From Flavobacteriales bacterium UBA7690 (lineage in GTDB: Bacteria > Bacteroidota > Bacteroidia > Flavobacteriales_F > PHOS-HE28), in assembly GCA_002482775.1 (NCBI GenBank), contig DLGQ01000092.1, positions 41,990 through 105,989 of the forward strand: DNA of 64,000 nucleotides, written 5' to 3'. How positions within the stretch are numbered: the stretch's first letter is position 1; each line of letters starts with the position of its first letter. The notes beneath the pieces were generated by a model. The model was not told where the DNA came from. It made no database searches and was given only the letters and a program-made list of their open reading frames with translations. Shown here piece after piece: positions 8,749-18,150 of this stretch. Made by a program: the position numbers and the translations under genes.

Positions 8749-9963
8749 TCACAAACGCACATCCTCCTTGCTGATGAACCCTTGCTTTCCGCCGATCAAC
8801 TTGATCAGGATCCATTCTCCTTGGACCTCCAATATGTCGAAAGGTGTTTTTCCGGGCACCTTGCTTACCACATCAGCGGCGGCGTTGGGTTGTGCGCGTA
8901 CGTCGTAACGGTCCGCCTTGGTGCCACGCGTTTCCAATTGTTTGGCGGGAACTCCCATGGCGGTGGCATCGAAGGACACTTTTCCCGGCGTTACACCAAG
9001 ACTGGCCAACACGGGCAACTCAGCGATCCGTTCGTTCACGAAGGTCATGTACTTCGCATAGCGGTCCTTGTCGATCTCCGAGGCCATGCTCCAGTTCTCC
9101 TTGGCTCGCTCATAGTCTCCATGACCGGCCAGGATCGTGGCCATGTTGTGCGCGGCCTCGGCACAATAGGCGTCCTCCACGTGAATGCTATTATAGAGCG
9201 CATAGGCACCGCTATAGTCTCCTTTTTCCATCAGGTCCATGGCACGTTTGGAGCGTTCGGTGAATTCCTTCACCTTGATCTTCTGGGCCTCCAACAAGAA
9301 CTGGTCGTAGTAGGGCGTGATCGAATTGGAGAGCTGGAGCGCGGCATGCCGGAACGCAGGGTCGCTCAACGACTCCACACCCACGAGGGTCTCCGTGCGT
9401 TTGGCGCTATGCTCGCGTGATACTTCCGTGGACTGCACGGTGAGCACTTCCCCGGTATGTACGCTGATCACCTTCATGGTCACCTTGGCCTTGACCCAAC
9501 GTGTGTGCGTTTCACCTTCGCTGTAGTAGCCTTCTTCGCGGTCGGTCGTGCCCATGATCATCGCGTCGATCCCCAGTACCTTTCCCAATTGCGCCGCCTG
9601 CGCCTCATCAACGATCCCGCTGTTGCTCAGGCGTTGCTCCGCCAGCACGCGCTCAAGTTGTCCGCGCTCTGCAATGGAGAAGATGTTGGTGCGCGTATCC
9701 GGTTGATACGTCTCCCGAGTGCGCGTGATGAGTTCCCCGAGAAGATTCTTATTCGTGTAGACCAGACCGCGTTTCGGATCCATCAGTTGCTGCGTCAGCA
9801 TGTCCGTGAAGATGCGGCCTTGTTTTCCGGAAAAGTCCAGCACCGCCACTTTCTGCACTCCCGGCAGTGGGGCGGTGGGGGTGCGCAAAAGACTGTAGAG
9901 GTCCTGAGCCGGGACGGCAATGCTACAGGTAAGTGCAAGGGCGAGTAGAAGTGTCGTTCTCAT
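8749..9963 (-). CDS. Secreted CsgG-like protein with TPR and SH3 segments
   Basis: Start 9963 gives a clean signal peptide (MRTTLLLALALTCSIAVPAQ) on a 404-residue protein; the longer frame upstream is not credible. Residues 30-220 match CsgG-type domains, including the ERGQLERVLAEQ and GKVLGIDAMIMG patterns known from curli-secretion and LPS-related CsgG proteins. Residues 230-320 look like two TPR repeats and the last 60 residues look like a bacterial SH3 domain. There is no lipobox Cys, unlike E. coli CsgG. No curli genes are nearby, so a periplasmic or outer-membrane structural role is more likely than curli export. Confidence 0.65.
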   Translation of the reverse strand: MRTTLLLALALTCSIAVPAQDLYSLLRTPTAPLPGVQKVAVLDFSGKQGRIFTDMLTQQLMDPKRGLVYTNKNLLGELITRTRETYQPDTRTNIFSIAERGQLERVLAEQRLSNSGIVDEAQAAQLGKVLGIDAMIMGTTDREEGYYSEGETHTRWVKAKVTMKVISVHTGEVLTVQSTEVSREHSAKRTETLVGVESLSDPAFRHAALQLSNSITPYYDQFLLEAQKIKVKEFTERSKRAMDLMEKGDYSGAYALYNSIHVEDAYCAEAAHNMATILAGHGDYERAKENWSMASEIDKDRYAKYMTFVNERIAELPVLASLGVTPGKVSFDATAMGVPAKQLETRGTKADRYDVRAQPNAAADVVSKVPGKTPFDILEVQGEWILIKLIGGKQGFISKEDVRL

Positions 9964-10485
9964 GGTCCAGGAGGGTTCTAGTGGATCGGACGCGGGAAAA
10001 ATAGCACTTACATGCTTTTCCGAATACATATGGAAATGGGATGGACGAAAACCCCGAAGACCCCCTGAAGGAGATCTTCGAGCGAGTTTGCTTCCTTCTG
10101 GGCAACCGACCGTCTCCAGCAAGGAAATGGACATCGACCTCTATCGGTGCCGTTGGTGTGTGGCCAACCGTGGCTCCATTTCAAGTGTTGGAACGTTCCG
10201 GTCGACGACGGGCTATCACAGGACTGGCCTGGTACCGATCGACCGACAGCAGAGCCAGCTATCTATAAAGCGGGGTTGGTCAGCATGCTGCGCCCACGGT
10301 GACCCTGCTCAGCGGAACCAGCCGGATCAAGTGTGACCTCAGCACAATGAACACCTTGGTGGTCCGAGGATGAACGTGCTTACGCCCGGACCGAGCGAGC
10401 GGAGTAGTTGGCCAGGAAAGCCGTGGATCCTCCCGGCTCCTGTTCCCGTTGCTGCAGCCTCTGGTATTGGACCGGACGGAAGCCG
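9964..10485. other. Intergenic region, no gene seen
   Basis: About 520 bases between the CsgG-like gene start and the end of the VOC gene. No frame has protein-like composition and I see no tRNA-like fold. The promoter of the CsgG-like gene probably lies in the AT-rich part near 9995-10035, where a weak TATTTTTC box can be read on the minus strand. Confidence 0.4.
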
Positions 10486-10977
10486 TTAGCGCTTTTTCGT
10501 GGACCGCTTCGGTGCGACTTTCTTGGCCGCTTTCGCAACCGGACGGCTCGCACCTTTGTGCGCTGCGCTGGTAGGTCTCACCCCCTCATGCAAGGCCAAC
10601 CTGTTCCCTTCGCTATCGATGAACAGGGCGAAGTATCCGGAAGTATCGCTGATCAAGGTCTTGGGCATGATGATGCGACCTCCTGCCAGATCGATCCGGC
10701 CCAAGATGCTGTCCATGTCATCGCCGGCGTTCAAGTAGATCAGAACCCCTGTATCATTCGGGTAGCAGCCGGGACCTTGGATCAACGCGCCGCCGATACC
10801 TTTTTCAGCGGGGAAGTAGGCCATGTCGAATTCACCGTTATGGGCCACCTCCATCTCCATGTTATAGATGGCGTTGTAGAACCGCGTTGCGCGCGCGATG
10901 TCGTACGCGGGGATCTCGAACCAACTGACGTAATCCTTCAGTTTGGCGTGTAGCTTGAATGAAGTGGAGCTTCCCAT
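10486..10977 (-). CDS. VOC (glyoxalase/bleomycin-resistance) family protein with basic tail
   Basis: The 163-residue protein opens with a VOC pattern (YVSWFEIPAYDIARA, then FYNAIYN) and continues with the two beta-alpha-beta-beta-beta modules expected of a single-domain VOC protein. The family includes metal-dependent lyases, dioxygenases and resistance proteins. Bacteroidota homologues with this FEIP start are common and mostly uncharacterised. The last 25 residues form a Lys/Ala-rich H1-like tail ending in STKKR, which is not part of the VOC fold. No substrate can be inferred. Confidence 0.75.
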   Translation of the reverse strand: MGSSTSFKLHAKLKDYVSWFEIPAYDIARATRFYNAIYNMEMEVAHNGEFDMAYFPAEKGIGGALIQGPGCYPNDTGVLIYLNAGDDMDSILGRIDLAGGRIIMPKTLISDTSGYFALFIDSEGNRLALHEGVRPTSAAHKGASRPVAKAAKKVAPKRSTKKR

Positions 10978-11019
10978 GGTGATGTGATCGTTTTGTGGCG
11001 TTCGAGTTGCAGCGTGATC

Positions 11020-11970
11020 CTATTCGATGTGCTCGCTAGGAGGACGGAAGGAGCTGACGATGTTCTTGGGGAATTCATGTGCCCTGTGTTCGTCCTTGAT
11101 CTGTAGTTCACCCAACTCTTGCACGCGCTGGGGCTTGATCAACGGACCCAGGCTTTCCAGTGCCGGGTGTTTCCTCCCAGGCGCGTACACGTCGAATTCC
11201 ACAGGCCGGTCGCGGAAACTCTTCATTGGCTGGCCTAGCCGCAACACGCCCAGCTCGCGGCTACGACGCACCTTTTCCAGGTTGATCTCGATCGGGATGA
11301 ACTCCTCGTTCACGTCCGCTTGGTAGATGATCCGCCCTTCCGGTCCGCACACGATGCTCTTGCCGCTTCCGCCGGAATCCAGCCCGTTGATGTCGAAGAA
11401 ATAGCACTGATTGGTGGCTGCACTGGCGCGGGCGATGCTCAGCTCGATGTCACGATCGATGGTACCGGTGAGCGTTGGATGCAGGATAACTTCCGCACCC
11501 ATCACGGCAAGGGTCCGTGTGGTCTCTGGGATCCACATGTCGTAGCAGATGCTCACCCCGAAACGCCCTACTTCGGGGATATCGAACACGCAGAATTCGT
11601 TGCCTCCCGTTACGCCAACCTCGTACGGATAGAACGGGAACATCTTGCTGTACCGCGTCACCACACTGCCTTCGGGGTCGATCACCGTGGCGGTGTTGTA
11701 GATCTTGTCGCCGCGCTTTTCGAAGATGCTGCCCGGCAATAGCCAAATGCCGTGCTTGGCGGCCATGGCGCACATCTCCTGCTCGAACGTGCCCGGCACG
11801 GGTTGCGCGTTCGCGGTCAGTGGTCCATACGCACAGAGCTCACTGAACATGACCATGTCCACCCAAGGGTACAGGTTCATGAGGATGTCCAGCTTCAGCT
11901 TCATGGCCTCCACATTCGGGGTGGAAGCGCTGATGCGCATCTGGATGCCGGCGATCGAGAAAGGTTTCAT
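11020..11970 (-). CDS. Nitrilase-superfamily carbon-nitrogen hydrolase
   Basis: The 316-residue enzyme carries the Glu-Lys-Cys triad of the nitrilase superfamily: Glu44 in SELCAYG, Lys109 in YSKMFPFYP and Cys142 in SICYDMW. Members hydrolyse amides or N-carbamoyl compounds, such as N-carbamoylputrescine or omega-amides. Length and motifs fit an amidase better than a true nitrilase. Start 11970 (MKPFSIAG) was chosen because family members begin just before the first beta strand. It lies downstream of a GABA-type aminotransferase gene, separated by 66 bases holding a small palindrome. Joint action on amine or amide breakdown is plausible. Confidence 0.75.
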   Translation of the reverse strand: MKPFSIAGIQMRISASTPNVEAMKLKLDILMNLYPWVDMVMFSELCAYGPLTANAQPVPGTFEQEMCAMAAKHGIWLLPGSIFEKRGDKIYNTATVIDPEGSVVTRYSKMFPFYPYEVGVTGGNEFCVFDIPEVGRFGVSICYDMWIPETTRTLAVMGAEVILHPTLTGTIDRDIELSIARASAATNQCYFFDINGLDSGGSGKSIVCGPEGRIIYQADVNEEFIPIEINLEKVRRSRELGVLRLGQPMKSFRDRPVEFDVYAPGRKHPALESLGPLIKPQRVQELGELQIKDEHRAHEFPKNIVSSFRPPSEHIE

Positions 11971-11996
11971 TGAAAGGAATGTCAGTTGCACGTTCT

Positions 11997-12032
11997 CAGT
12001 TCGCAGTGGTCAGTACCGACAACTGCGAACTG
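11997..12032. repeat. Short perfect inverted repeat
   Basis: The 11-base arm at 11997-12007 (CAGTTCGCAGT) recurs inverted at 12022-12032, between the aminotransferase stop and the nitrilase-family start. It resembles in word content the larger palindrome near 13438-13510, so both may belong to one class of intergenic palindromes. Confidence 0.55.
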
Positions 12033-12036
12033 CGAT

Positions 12037-13347
12037 CTATCCCACGATCTTATCAAGTTCTTCCTCCATGATGTCCAGTCCTTTGTTCAGCAGTTGATCG
12101 CTGATCACCAGTGGGCTCAGTACACGGATGATGTTCTTCTCCGTGCCGGCGTTGATCACCACGAGGTCGCGTTTCGCGCAAGCGTTCATCAGCTTCGCGC
12201 AGGTATCGGCATCGGGCTGCATCGGATCGCCATTGTGTACGAACTCGATCGCCATCATGGCACCCAGGCCGCGCACATCACCGATGCAAGCGTGCTTCGC
12301 TTTCATCTTCTCGAAGCGCTTGCGGATCATTTCACCAACGTGCTTTCCTTTCGCGTTGATGTCGATCTCTTCCATGTAGTTCAACGTGGCCAGAGCCGCA
12401 GCGCAACTCACCGGATTGCCGATGTAGGTGCCGCCGATGCTACTCGGACCGGCCTTGTCCATGATCTCCGCTTTGCCCATCACCGCTGCGATAGGCATAC
12501 CGCTACCCAGGCTCTTCGCCCACGTGCTGATGTCCGGCACCACACCGAGCTGCTCGTAGGCGCTCCACGCGCCCGTGCGACCGAACCCACTTTGGATCTC
12601 GTCCAGGATCAGCAGGATGCCGTGTTTGTCGCAGAACGCACGCAGGCCTTTCAAGTATTCCTTCGGCACCACGTTGAAGCCGCCTTCACCCTGCACCGTT
12701 TCGATGATGATGGCCGCGAGGTTCTCCGGTGCCACCGTGTTGTGCGAGAGTTCTTCCAACCGACGTAACTCGGCCTTTACGAACTCGGCTTCGGTGCGCC
12801 CAGCGCTGTAGCGGTAGAAATTGGGGAATTGCGTGCGGTACACCTCAGGTGCGAACGGACCACAATCCGGCTTGTAGCCGACCTTGCTCGTCAACGTCAT
12901 CGCCATCATGGTGCGGCCGTGGAACGCATCGGTGAAGCACAACACGCCTTGGCGTTTCGTCGCCTGCCGCGCGATCTTGATGGCGTTCTCCACCGCTTCC
13001 GCTCCGGTGCTTACGAGCAGCGTCTTCGTTGGTCCGCCGTGCGGAAGCAACGCGTTCAACTTTTCGCACAACGCCACGTATGGTTCGTAGCTCGCCACAT
13101 TGAAACTGACGTGTAGGAACCTAGCGGCTTGCTCTTGGATCGCCTTCACCACAGGTGGTGGGCAGTGACCGGCGTTCACAACCCCGATGCCACCAGCGAA
13201 GTCGATCAGCTCGCGGCCGTCCTCGTCGATGATGCTGGCACCGCTCGCCTTGGTGGCAGTGGCATAGTTGAACATGCCCACGCCGTTGGGTACGGCGGCT
13301 TTGCGGCGGGCGATCAGTTCCTGGCTCTTGGTGAGTTGCTCCGTCAT
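12037..13347 (-). CDS. gabT: Class III aminotransferase, 4-aminobutyrate transaminase-like
   Basis: A 436-residue PLP enzyme of aminotransferase class III that transfers an amino group from GABA, or a similar omega-amino acid, to 2-oxoglutarate. Visible signatures are the phosphate-binding STGAEAVENAIK, the AFHGRT motif, LDEIQSGFGRTG and WAKSLGSG, whose Lys (about residue 278) binds PLP. Length and the FGPF-like region resemble GabT/PuuE more than acetylornithine transaminase. It precedes a nitrilase-family amidase gene in the same direction, which fits degradation of polyamines or omega-amino acids. Beta-alanine or ornithine as substrate cannot be excluded. Confidence 0.75.
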   Translation of the reverse strand: MTEQLTKSQELIARRKAAVPNGVGMFNYATATKASGASIIDEDGRELIDFAGGIGVVNAGHCPPPVVKAIQEQAARFLHVSFNVASYEPYVALCEKLNALLPHGGPTKTLLVSTGAEAVENAIKIARQATKRQGVLCFTDAFHGRTMMAMTLTSKVGYKPDCGPFAPEVYRTQFPNFYRYSAGRTEAEFVKAELRRLEELSHNTVAPENLAAIIIETVQGEGGFNVVPKEYLKGLRAFCDKHGILLILDEIQSGFGRTGAWSAYEQLGVVPDISTWAKSLGSGMPIAAVMGKAEIMDKAGPSSIGGTYIGNPVSCAAALATLNYMEEIDINAKGKHVGEMIRKRFEKMKAKHACIGDVRGLGAMMAIEFVHNGDPMQPDADTCAKLMNACAKRDLVVINAGTEKNIIRVLSPLVISDQLLNKGLDIMEEELDKIVG

Positions 13348-13437
13348 GATGGTGCGAAGTTGGGGAATGCTGTGCAGCGTTGGACGGCTTTGTACGCGGA
13401 GAATGCCAACAGGTGGCGGTCGGGTTCACAGTTGTTC

Positions 13438-13510
13438 GTTCGGAGTTGTCAGGCTGCTGGGTGGTAGCGGTCCATGAAGGAGGTCGCCAAGGAGCCTGAC
13501 AATTCCGAAC
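13438..13510. repeat. Intergenic inverted repeat
   Basis: The arm at 13438-13455 recurs inverted at 13493-13510 with one mismatch in 18. The right arm continues into further TCCGAACT units up to about 13530. It sits between the lamin-tail protein gene and the aminotransferase gene, both on the minus strand, and can fold on either strand. It looks like a dispersed palindromic element. Confidence 0.6.
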
Positions 13511-13541
13511 TCCGAACTCCGAACTGACAACTCCTCGCCCC

Positions 13542-16139
13542 TCAATCCAACCGATGCGCCAACGTCACCGTCTTCTTGAACTTTTCCACGTTGCCCGCGA
13601 GGTCGAACACTTCCAGTACAACGATGTATGGTCCCATGCGTGCCAAGCTTCCGCTGTCCAGCATGCCATTCCACGAGATCGCCCCTTCGGTGCCGAGCAA
13701 GAGGCTCTCCATCAACCGGCGTGCTTCGCGGCCGGCGAGGTCGTACACCACCATGTTGCCTACATAGCCGGGTTCGTTGAATTTGTACGCGATGGTGAGC
13801 ACGTCCTGGTAGCCATCGTTGTCGGGCGAGAAGATCCCCGGCTCAATGGACATCTCGCCACCGGTGGAAGGTGTTGCTGCGAACTGTGAGTTGATGAAAC
13901 CCGGTGTTGCCTTACCAGCGGCATCTGCTGCCGTTTGCCAGTTCGTGTTGTCGCTCGTCGGGCGATCGGGATCAACACGTTCCAAGCTGTAGCCTTCGGG
14001 GCTGTTCACGAGTTCGAAGTGCAGGTCGTCGTTGTAGTCGAACCGGTCCAGTACGCTATCCGAAGCATCCAAGAAGACCACAGAACCTTCGCCATTGTTG
14101 TAGCTCGGCATGTCCGCTACCACGAAACGGTCGGTGTTGCTCTGCGGGTAGTTGGTCACCACATTGAACTGATCCTCGCAGATCAAGGCATACTCACCAG
14201 GTAGTAGGAGCACGGCATCATTCGTGATCACCAAACCCGTGCTTACCACACCTGCGCTCACATTAGCGAGCTTCAAACCAGAAAGACTGAGCACCTTGTT
14301 ACTGCGGTTGCAGAGTTCCACGAAGTCGCCACCACTGCCGAAGGGGTCGTATAACACTTCGTTGATCACCACATCTCCAGGAGCGATCGGCTCCGGAAGC
14401 GCGAAGCTGGCGGTATTCGCTGTGCCGATGATGTTGCCCGGGCAATCGGTGACATCCTCCACAACAATGGTGTAGATCGTGCCAACGACCAACGGCTCCA
14501 ACAAGTTGAGCGTGGCCGCATTCGTTCCCGTTGCGATGGCATCGCCCACCCCGATGGTGGGTGTGATGGTGTACATGCCCACCGTGATGCTGAACGCATC
14601 CATCGCTTCATTGAACGTGAGCACGAGGGAATTCTCATTCGGAACCTGTACGGAAACGAGCGATGGCGCGGTGTTGTCCGGAACGATCGAGTAGATGCTG
14701 TTCTGCGTGCCTGGTGTGCCGCCCGCAGCCGCATTGCTCGCTCTCCAGTTGCTAGCACCGCTGCACGGGCTGGTAGGGTCTATCTGTTCCAGGGTCCAAC
14801 CGCCGTCATCCTTGATCGCATCCTGGTACCAGCTCAACGCGTAGGTCACCGCATCGATCCGCACCGCATTGTTGTCGCGGAGTTCCAGTGCGTCACCATC
14901 GTTGTTCAACGCAGGTAGGCTGCTGAGGCCGATCTTGTTGGTGATCAAGGGGAACAGGGGAAGGCTGCCAGCGGCCATCACCACCACGTATTCTCCGGGG
15001 TTCAAGGTGTAGGTAGGAAGCACTACCGGGCTTCCACCATCGCTGAAGGTCCAGCCCGCAAGATCAAAGACTTGATCCGCGGTGGCGTTGTACAACTCTA
15101 CGAATTCCGCTTCCGGAAGGCCGATCACCGGAGAGGGATCAGCCATGATCTCGTTGATGACCACATCGCGGAACTGCGCATCGACAGGTACCACGTAGCT
15201 GAAGTTCGCGGACGTTCCTGTGCTCGTGTTCCCGGCCAGGTCCTGCACACCGTTCGCGGTCACCGTGTACGTGGTGCCGTTGGTCAACGCGGCGGCCAAG
15301 GAGAGGTGAACGAGCGCCGGATCGATGCCGTCGCGCGTTGCGAGCGAGATCCCGATCGCAGGGAGCATCCCATAGTTCCCGACGGTCTCGGCCGTGAGCT
15401 CTTCCAACGGTTCGCTGAAACGTACATCCACGTTGGCGGCCCCAGTGGCCGTTGCATTCAAGATCGTGGGTGCTTCTATGTCAACAACGGTAGTTCCGGC
15501 GTAAAAGTCGTCGAAGAAGAAGTTGTCCGCATTGCTCACGGTGTAGGTACATAACACACCGATGGTGCTACTGCTGTTGTGCGCCGTGCCGAGCCCACTG
15601 GCTTGGGAAACATAATTGGATCCACCAGTAGGGTCCACCAACAGCTCCCACACTCCAGCGGCGCTGCGTTTCACCTGCACACCCACATCGAACGAATTGG
15701 CGATGAGCGCCTCGGTACCACGGCAAACGGAACCGATGTCGGTACCCGTCTGCTCGAAAAGTTCAATGGCATCAGCACTTCCTGCTTCCCCGAATTGGAG
15801 GTAGTAGCCATTCAGCGGTTGGGCGAGGTCCGCTTGATCGCTCACCAGGTACACTCGACCGAAGTTGCTGGCACTGCCCGAGAAGGTGAGTTTCACGCGC
15901 ATCCGCCATTCCATGTCATTGAGCGTGGCCATGGCATTGGCACTGCGCAACTGGCTGGTACCGGCCACGGTATTGTTCAACTGCAGTTGCTGGCTGGCGT
16001 TCACGATGAACACGCTGGCATCCCCTTCCCATGCCGGAGCGTTCGTGAAGTCTCCATCCGCGAAGTCGTCAACGAACTGGGCGTGCATGGCCAACGCGGC
16101 GCAGAACAAGGGCAGGGTGAGCAGTGATCGGCAACGCAT
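13542..16139 (-). CDS. Large secreted lamin-tail-domain surface protein
   Basis: The 865-residue protein starts at 16139 with a signal peptide (MRCRSLLTLPLFC, cleavage after AMHAQ). An N-terminal beta-rich, laminin-G-like region (about 20-200) is followed by Big_5/SbsA-like Ig domains. Two lamin-tail domains follow, recognisable by VVINEIMADP (around 330) and VVINEVLYDP (around 600). The end is an FlgD-like Ig module (SIEPGIFSPDNDG, then VVYDLAGRE). Such architecture is common in cell-surface or gliding-related proteins exported in Bacteroidota. No enzyme motif is visible. It diverges from asd with 70 bases between the starts. Confidence 0.7.
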   Translation of the reverse strand: MRCRSLLTLPLFCAALAMHAQFVDDFADGDFTNAPAWEGDASVFIVNASQQLQLNNTVAGTSQLRSANAMATLNDMEWRMRVKLTFSGSASNFGRVYLVSDQADLAQPLNGYYLQFGEAGSADAIELFEQTGTDIGSVCRGTEALIANSFDVGVQVKRSAAGVWELLVDPTGGSNYVSQASGLGTAHNSSSTIGVLCTYTVSNADNFFFDDFYAGTTVVDIEAPTILNATATGAANVDVRFSEPLEELTAETVGNYGMLPAIGISLATRDGIDPALVHLSLAAALTNGTTYTVTANGVQDLAGNTSTGTSANFSYVVPVDAQFRDVVINEIMADPSPVIGLPEAEFVELYNATADQVFDLAGWTFSDGGSPVVLPTYTLNPGEYVVVMAAGSLPLFPLITNKIGLSSLPALNNDGDALELRDNNAVRIDAVTYALSWYQDAIKDDGGWTLEQIDPTSPCSGASNWRASNAAAGGTPGTQNSIYSIVPDNTAPSLVSVQVPNENSLVLTFNEAMDAFSITVGMYTITPTIGVGDAIATGTNAATLNLLEPLVVGTIYTIVVEDVTDCPGNIIGTANTASFALPEPIAPGDVVINEVLYDPFGSGGDFVELCNRSNKVLSLSGLKLANVSAGVVSTGLVITNDAVLLLPGEYALICEDQFNVVTNYPQSNTDRFVVADMPSYNNGEGSVVFLDASDSVLDRFDYNDDLHFELVNSPEGYSLERVDPDRPTSDNTNWQTAADAAGKATPGFINSQFAATPSTGGEMSIEPGIFSPDNDGYQDVLTIAYKFNEPGYVGNMVVYDLAGREARRLMESLLLGTEGAISWNGMLDSGSLARMGPYIVVLEVFDLAGNVEKFKKTVTLAHRLD

Positions 16140-16209
16140 GTGGCAAGCGGGGGATGTACAGGAGGCAAGGTAGTATTTTCGCACGCCGCTATTGGCCTAA
16201 ACTCCTCTC

Positions 16210-17232
16210 ATGAAAGTCGCTGTTGTTGGTGCCACCGGAATGGTCGGTGGTGTGATGTTGAAGGTGCTCGAAGAGCGCTCCCGCAACGCTGCGGGATTCC
16301 CCGTGGATGAACTGCTGCCCGTGGCCAGCGAACGCAGCGCGGGGCGCACGATACGCTTCCGGGGCAAGGCGGTGCCCGTGATCGGTATGCAGGCGGCCAT
16401 CGATGCACGGCCCGATATCGCCTTGTTCTCCGCAGGTGGCGGTACGTCGTTGGAATGGGCACCACGGTTCGCCGAGGTGGGCTGTACCGTGATCGACAAC
16501 AGCAGCGCCTGGCGGATGTATCCCGACAAGAAGTTGGTGGTGCCGGAGATCAACGGACATCTGCTCACGAGCGAAGATCGGATCATCGCGAACCCGAACT
16601 GCAGTACCATTCAGATGGTGCTGGCGTTGGCCCCGTTGCACAAAGCGTTCGGTGTGGAGCGCGTCATCGTTTCAACATACCAAAGTGTTACTGGCACTGG
16701 GATGAAAGCTGTGCAGCAGATGGAGAATGAACGCAACGGGATCACCGGTGAAATGGCCTATCCCTTCCCGATCGATCGCAATGTGATCCCGCGGTGCGAT
16801 GTGTTCACCGACAACGGGTACACGAAGGAAGAGATGAAGCTCGTCCACGAAACGAAGAAGATACTGGACCCCAACATCCGTGTCACCGCTACGGCTGTGC
16901 GCGTTCCAGTGACCGGTGGCCATAGTGAAGCCGTGAACGTGGAGTTCGCTAGGGAGTTCGACTTGGAAGCCGTGCGGGAACTCTTGCGGAACGCGCCAGG
17001 CATCAAGCTGTTCGATGATCCCGCGAAGGATGAGTACCCGATGCCCTTGCTCGCCAATGGCCGTGACGAGGTCTTCGTGGGTCGCCTGCGTCGCGATGAG
17101 ACACAACCCCGTACACTGAACATGTGGATCGTGGCCGATAACCTGCGCAAAGGTGCTGCCACCAATGCCGTGCAGATCGCAGAACTATTGGTCGCCAAGA
17201 AGCTCATTGCTCAAACAGGTATCGTTGTCTGA
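16210..17232 (+). CDS. asd: Aspartate-semialdehyde dehydrogenase
   Basis: Asd reduces L-aspartyl-4-phosphate to the semialdehyde with NADPH, feeding lysine/diaminopimelate, threonine and methionine synthesis in the cytoplasm. The 340-residue protein has the N-terminal nucleotide-binding GATGMVG loop, the catalytic Cys131 in NPNCST and the VTGGHSE motif with the active-site His near 237. Length matches the bacterial family. The next gene starts 15 bases downstream, so the two may be co-transcribed. Confidence 0.95.
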   Translation: MKVAVVGATGMVGGVMLKVLEERSRNAAGFPVDELLPVASERSAGRTIRFRGKAVPVIGMQAAIDARPDIALFSAGGGTSLEWAPRFAEVGCTVIDNSSAWRMYPDKKLVVPEINGHLLTSEDRIIANPNCSTIQMVLALAPLHKAFGVERVIVSTYQSVTGTGMKAVQQMENERNGITGEMAYPFPIDRNVIPRCDVFTDNGYTKEEMKLVHETKKILDPNIRVTATAVRVPVTGGHSEAVNVEFAREFDLEAVRELLRNAPGIKLFDDPAKDEYPMPLLANGRDEVFVGRLRRDETQPRTLNMWIVADNLRKGAATNAVQIAELLVAKKLIAQTGIVV

Positions 17233-17247
17233 ACCAGAACGATCGTC

Positions 17248-18150
17248 ATGACCATTGCACCCCATCCCGGTTTCATGCAGCGCGTCACGTTAGCGTTGGC
17301 CGTTCTGTTGAGCGCTAGCTGTGTGGACAAGGCCTTGGCGCAAGAGGCATCTCCCGTGCGTCGCTTGGGTGCGGTGCATATGGGCGGTGGGAGCTTCGTA
17401 AGTGTGGATCCTTTTTTCGGACGAGGGGATCTCCTGCGCCTCGCTCCCGGCTCGGAACTTCTTTCCCGGGATCTTTCCGGCTACACCTATTCCACTGATG
17501 ACCTGCTCTCCGGAGAAGGTAGCTTCGATCTTGGCATCAGTTTCTTCCCCTGCGCAAAGGAGGCACGCAACGGACCGGAATTGCGGGTTGGAGTCCTCTT
17601 CGGCAACGGACCTTCGCTGAGGGCCAGTGAATCCCGTACGACGCGATCACCGTACGATACACTGACCTCCTCGCTGACCGGTGAACGCGTTCTTGTGGAC
17701 TCGGTTAACACCAGCGAATACGAGCTAGGCTATGGGGCAGAGCGGTTCGGACTCAACGGTTCGCTGGTTTGGCGCAGGCCAGGGCGATGGAGCCTGTATG
17801 GTGGAGCCGGGTTAATGGGTGGTGTGCTGATGAACGCCCGCACCACTGTCTCACACAGGGTGGATGTCCGCACCGACAATGGCTCGTCCTATCCTTGGAA
17901 CGCTGGTGATGACACGTTCGCCGATGTACCAGTAGAGGAGGAGTCGTTCCGGAACGGGACAGGTTGGTGGTTCGGCGCCTATGTACCCTTGGGCTTGGAT
18001 TGGCGCGCTGGAACGGTGAGTCCCTTTTGGAGCCGTGTTCACTTCTGCTACGAACTACGCCCACAACTGGTGATCCAGAACATCCCCGAACTGGCCACCG
18101 CGACGGGAGGCGGTATGCAGGCTTTGTTCTTGGCCCGTATAGAGCTTTAA
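17248..18150 (+). CDS. Unknown exported protein, outer-membrane-barrel-like
   Basis: A 300-residue protein of no family I recognise. A signal peptide ends around ALAQ; an alternative ATG at 17275 (MQRVTLALAVLL) would give a tidier signal peptide. The rest alternates short hydrophobic and polar stretches with many Gly and aromatic residues, as in small outer-membrane barrels. The gene follows asd by 15 bases and its stop overlaps the convergent lspA stop by four bases. Confidence 0.55.
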   Translation: MTIAPHPGFMQRVTLALAVLLSASCVDKALAQEASPVRRLGAVHMGGGSFVSVDPFFGRGDLLRLAPGSELLSRDLSGYTYSTDDLLSGEGSFDLGISFFPCAKEARNGPELRVGVLFGNGPSLRASESRTTRSPYDTLTSSLTGERVLVDSVNTSEYELGYGAERFGLNGSLVWRRPGRWSLYGGAGLMGGVLMNARTTVSHRVDVRTDNGSSYPWNAGDDTFADVPVEEESFRNGTGWWFGAYVPLGLDWRAGTVSPFWSRVHFCYELRPQLVIQNIPELATATGGGMQALFLARIEL

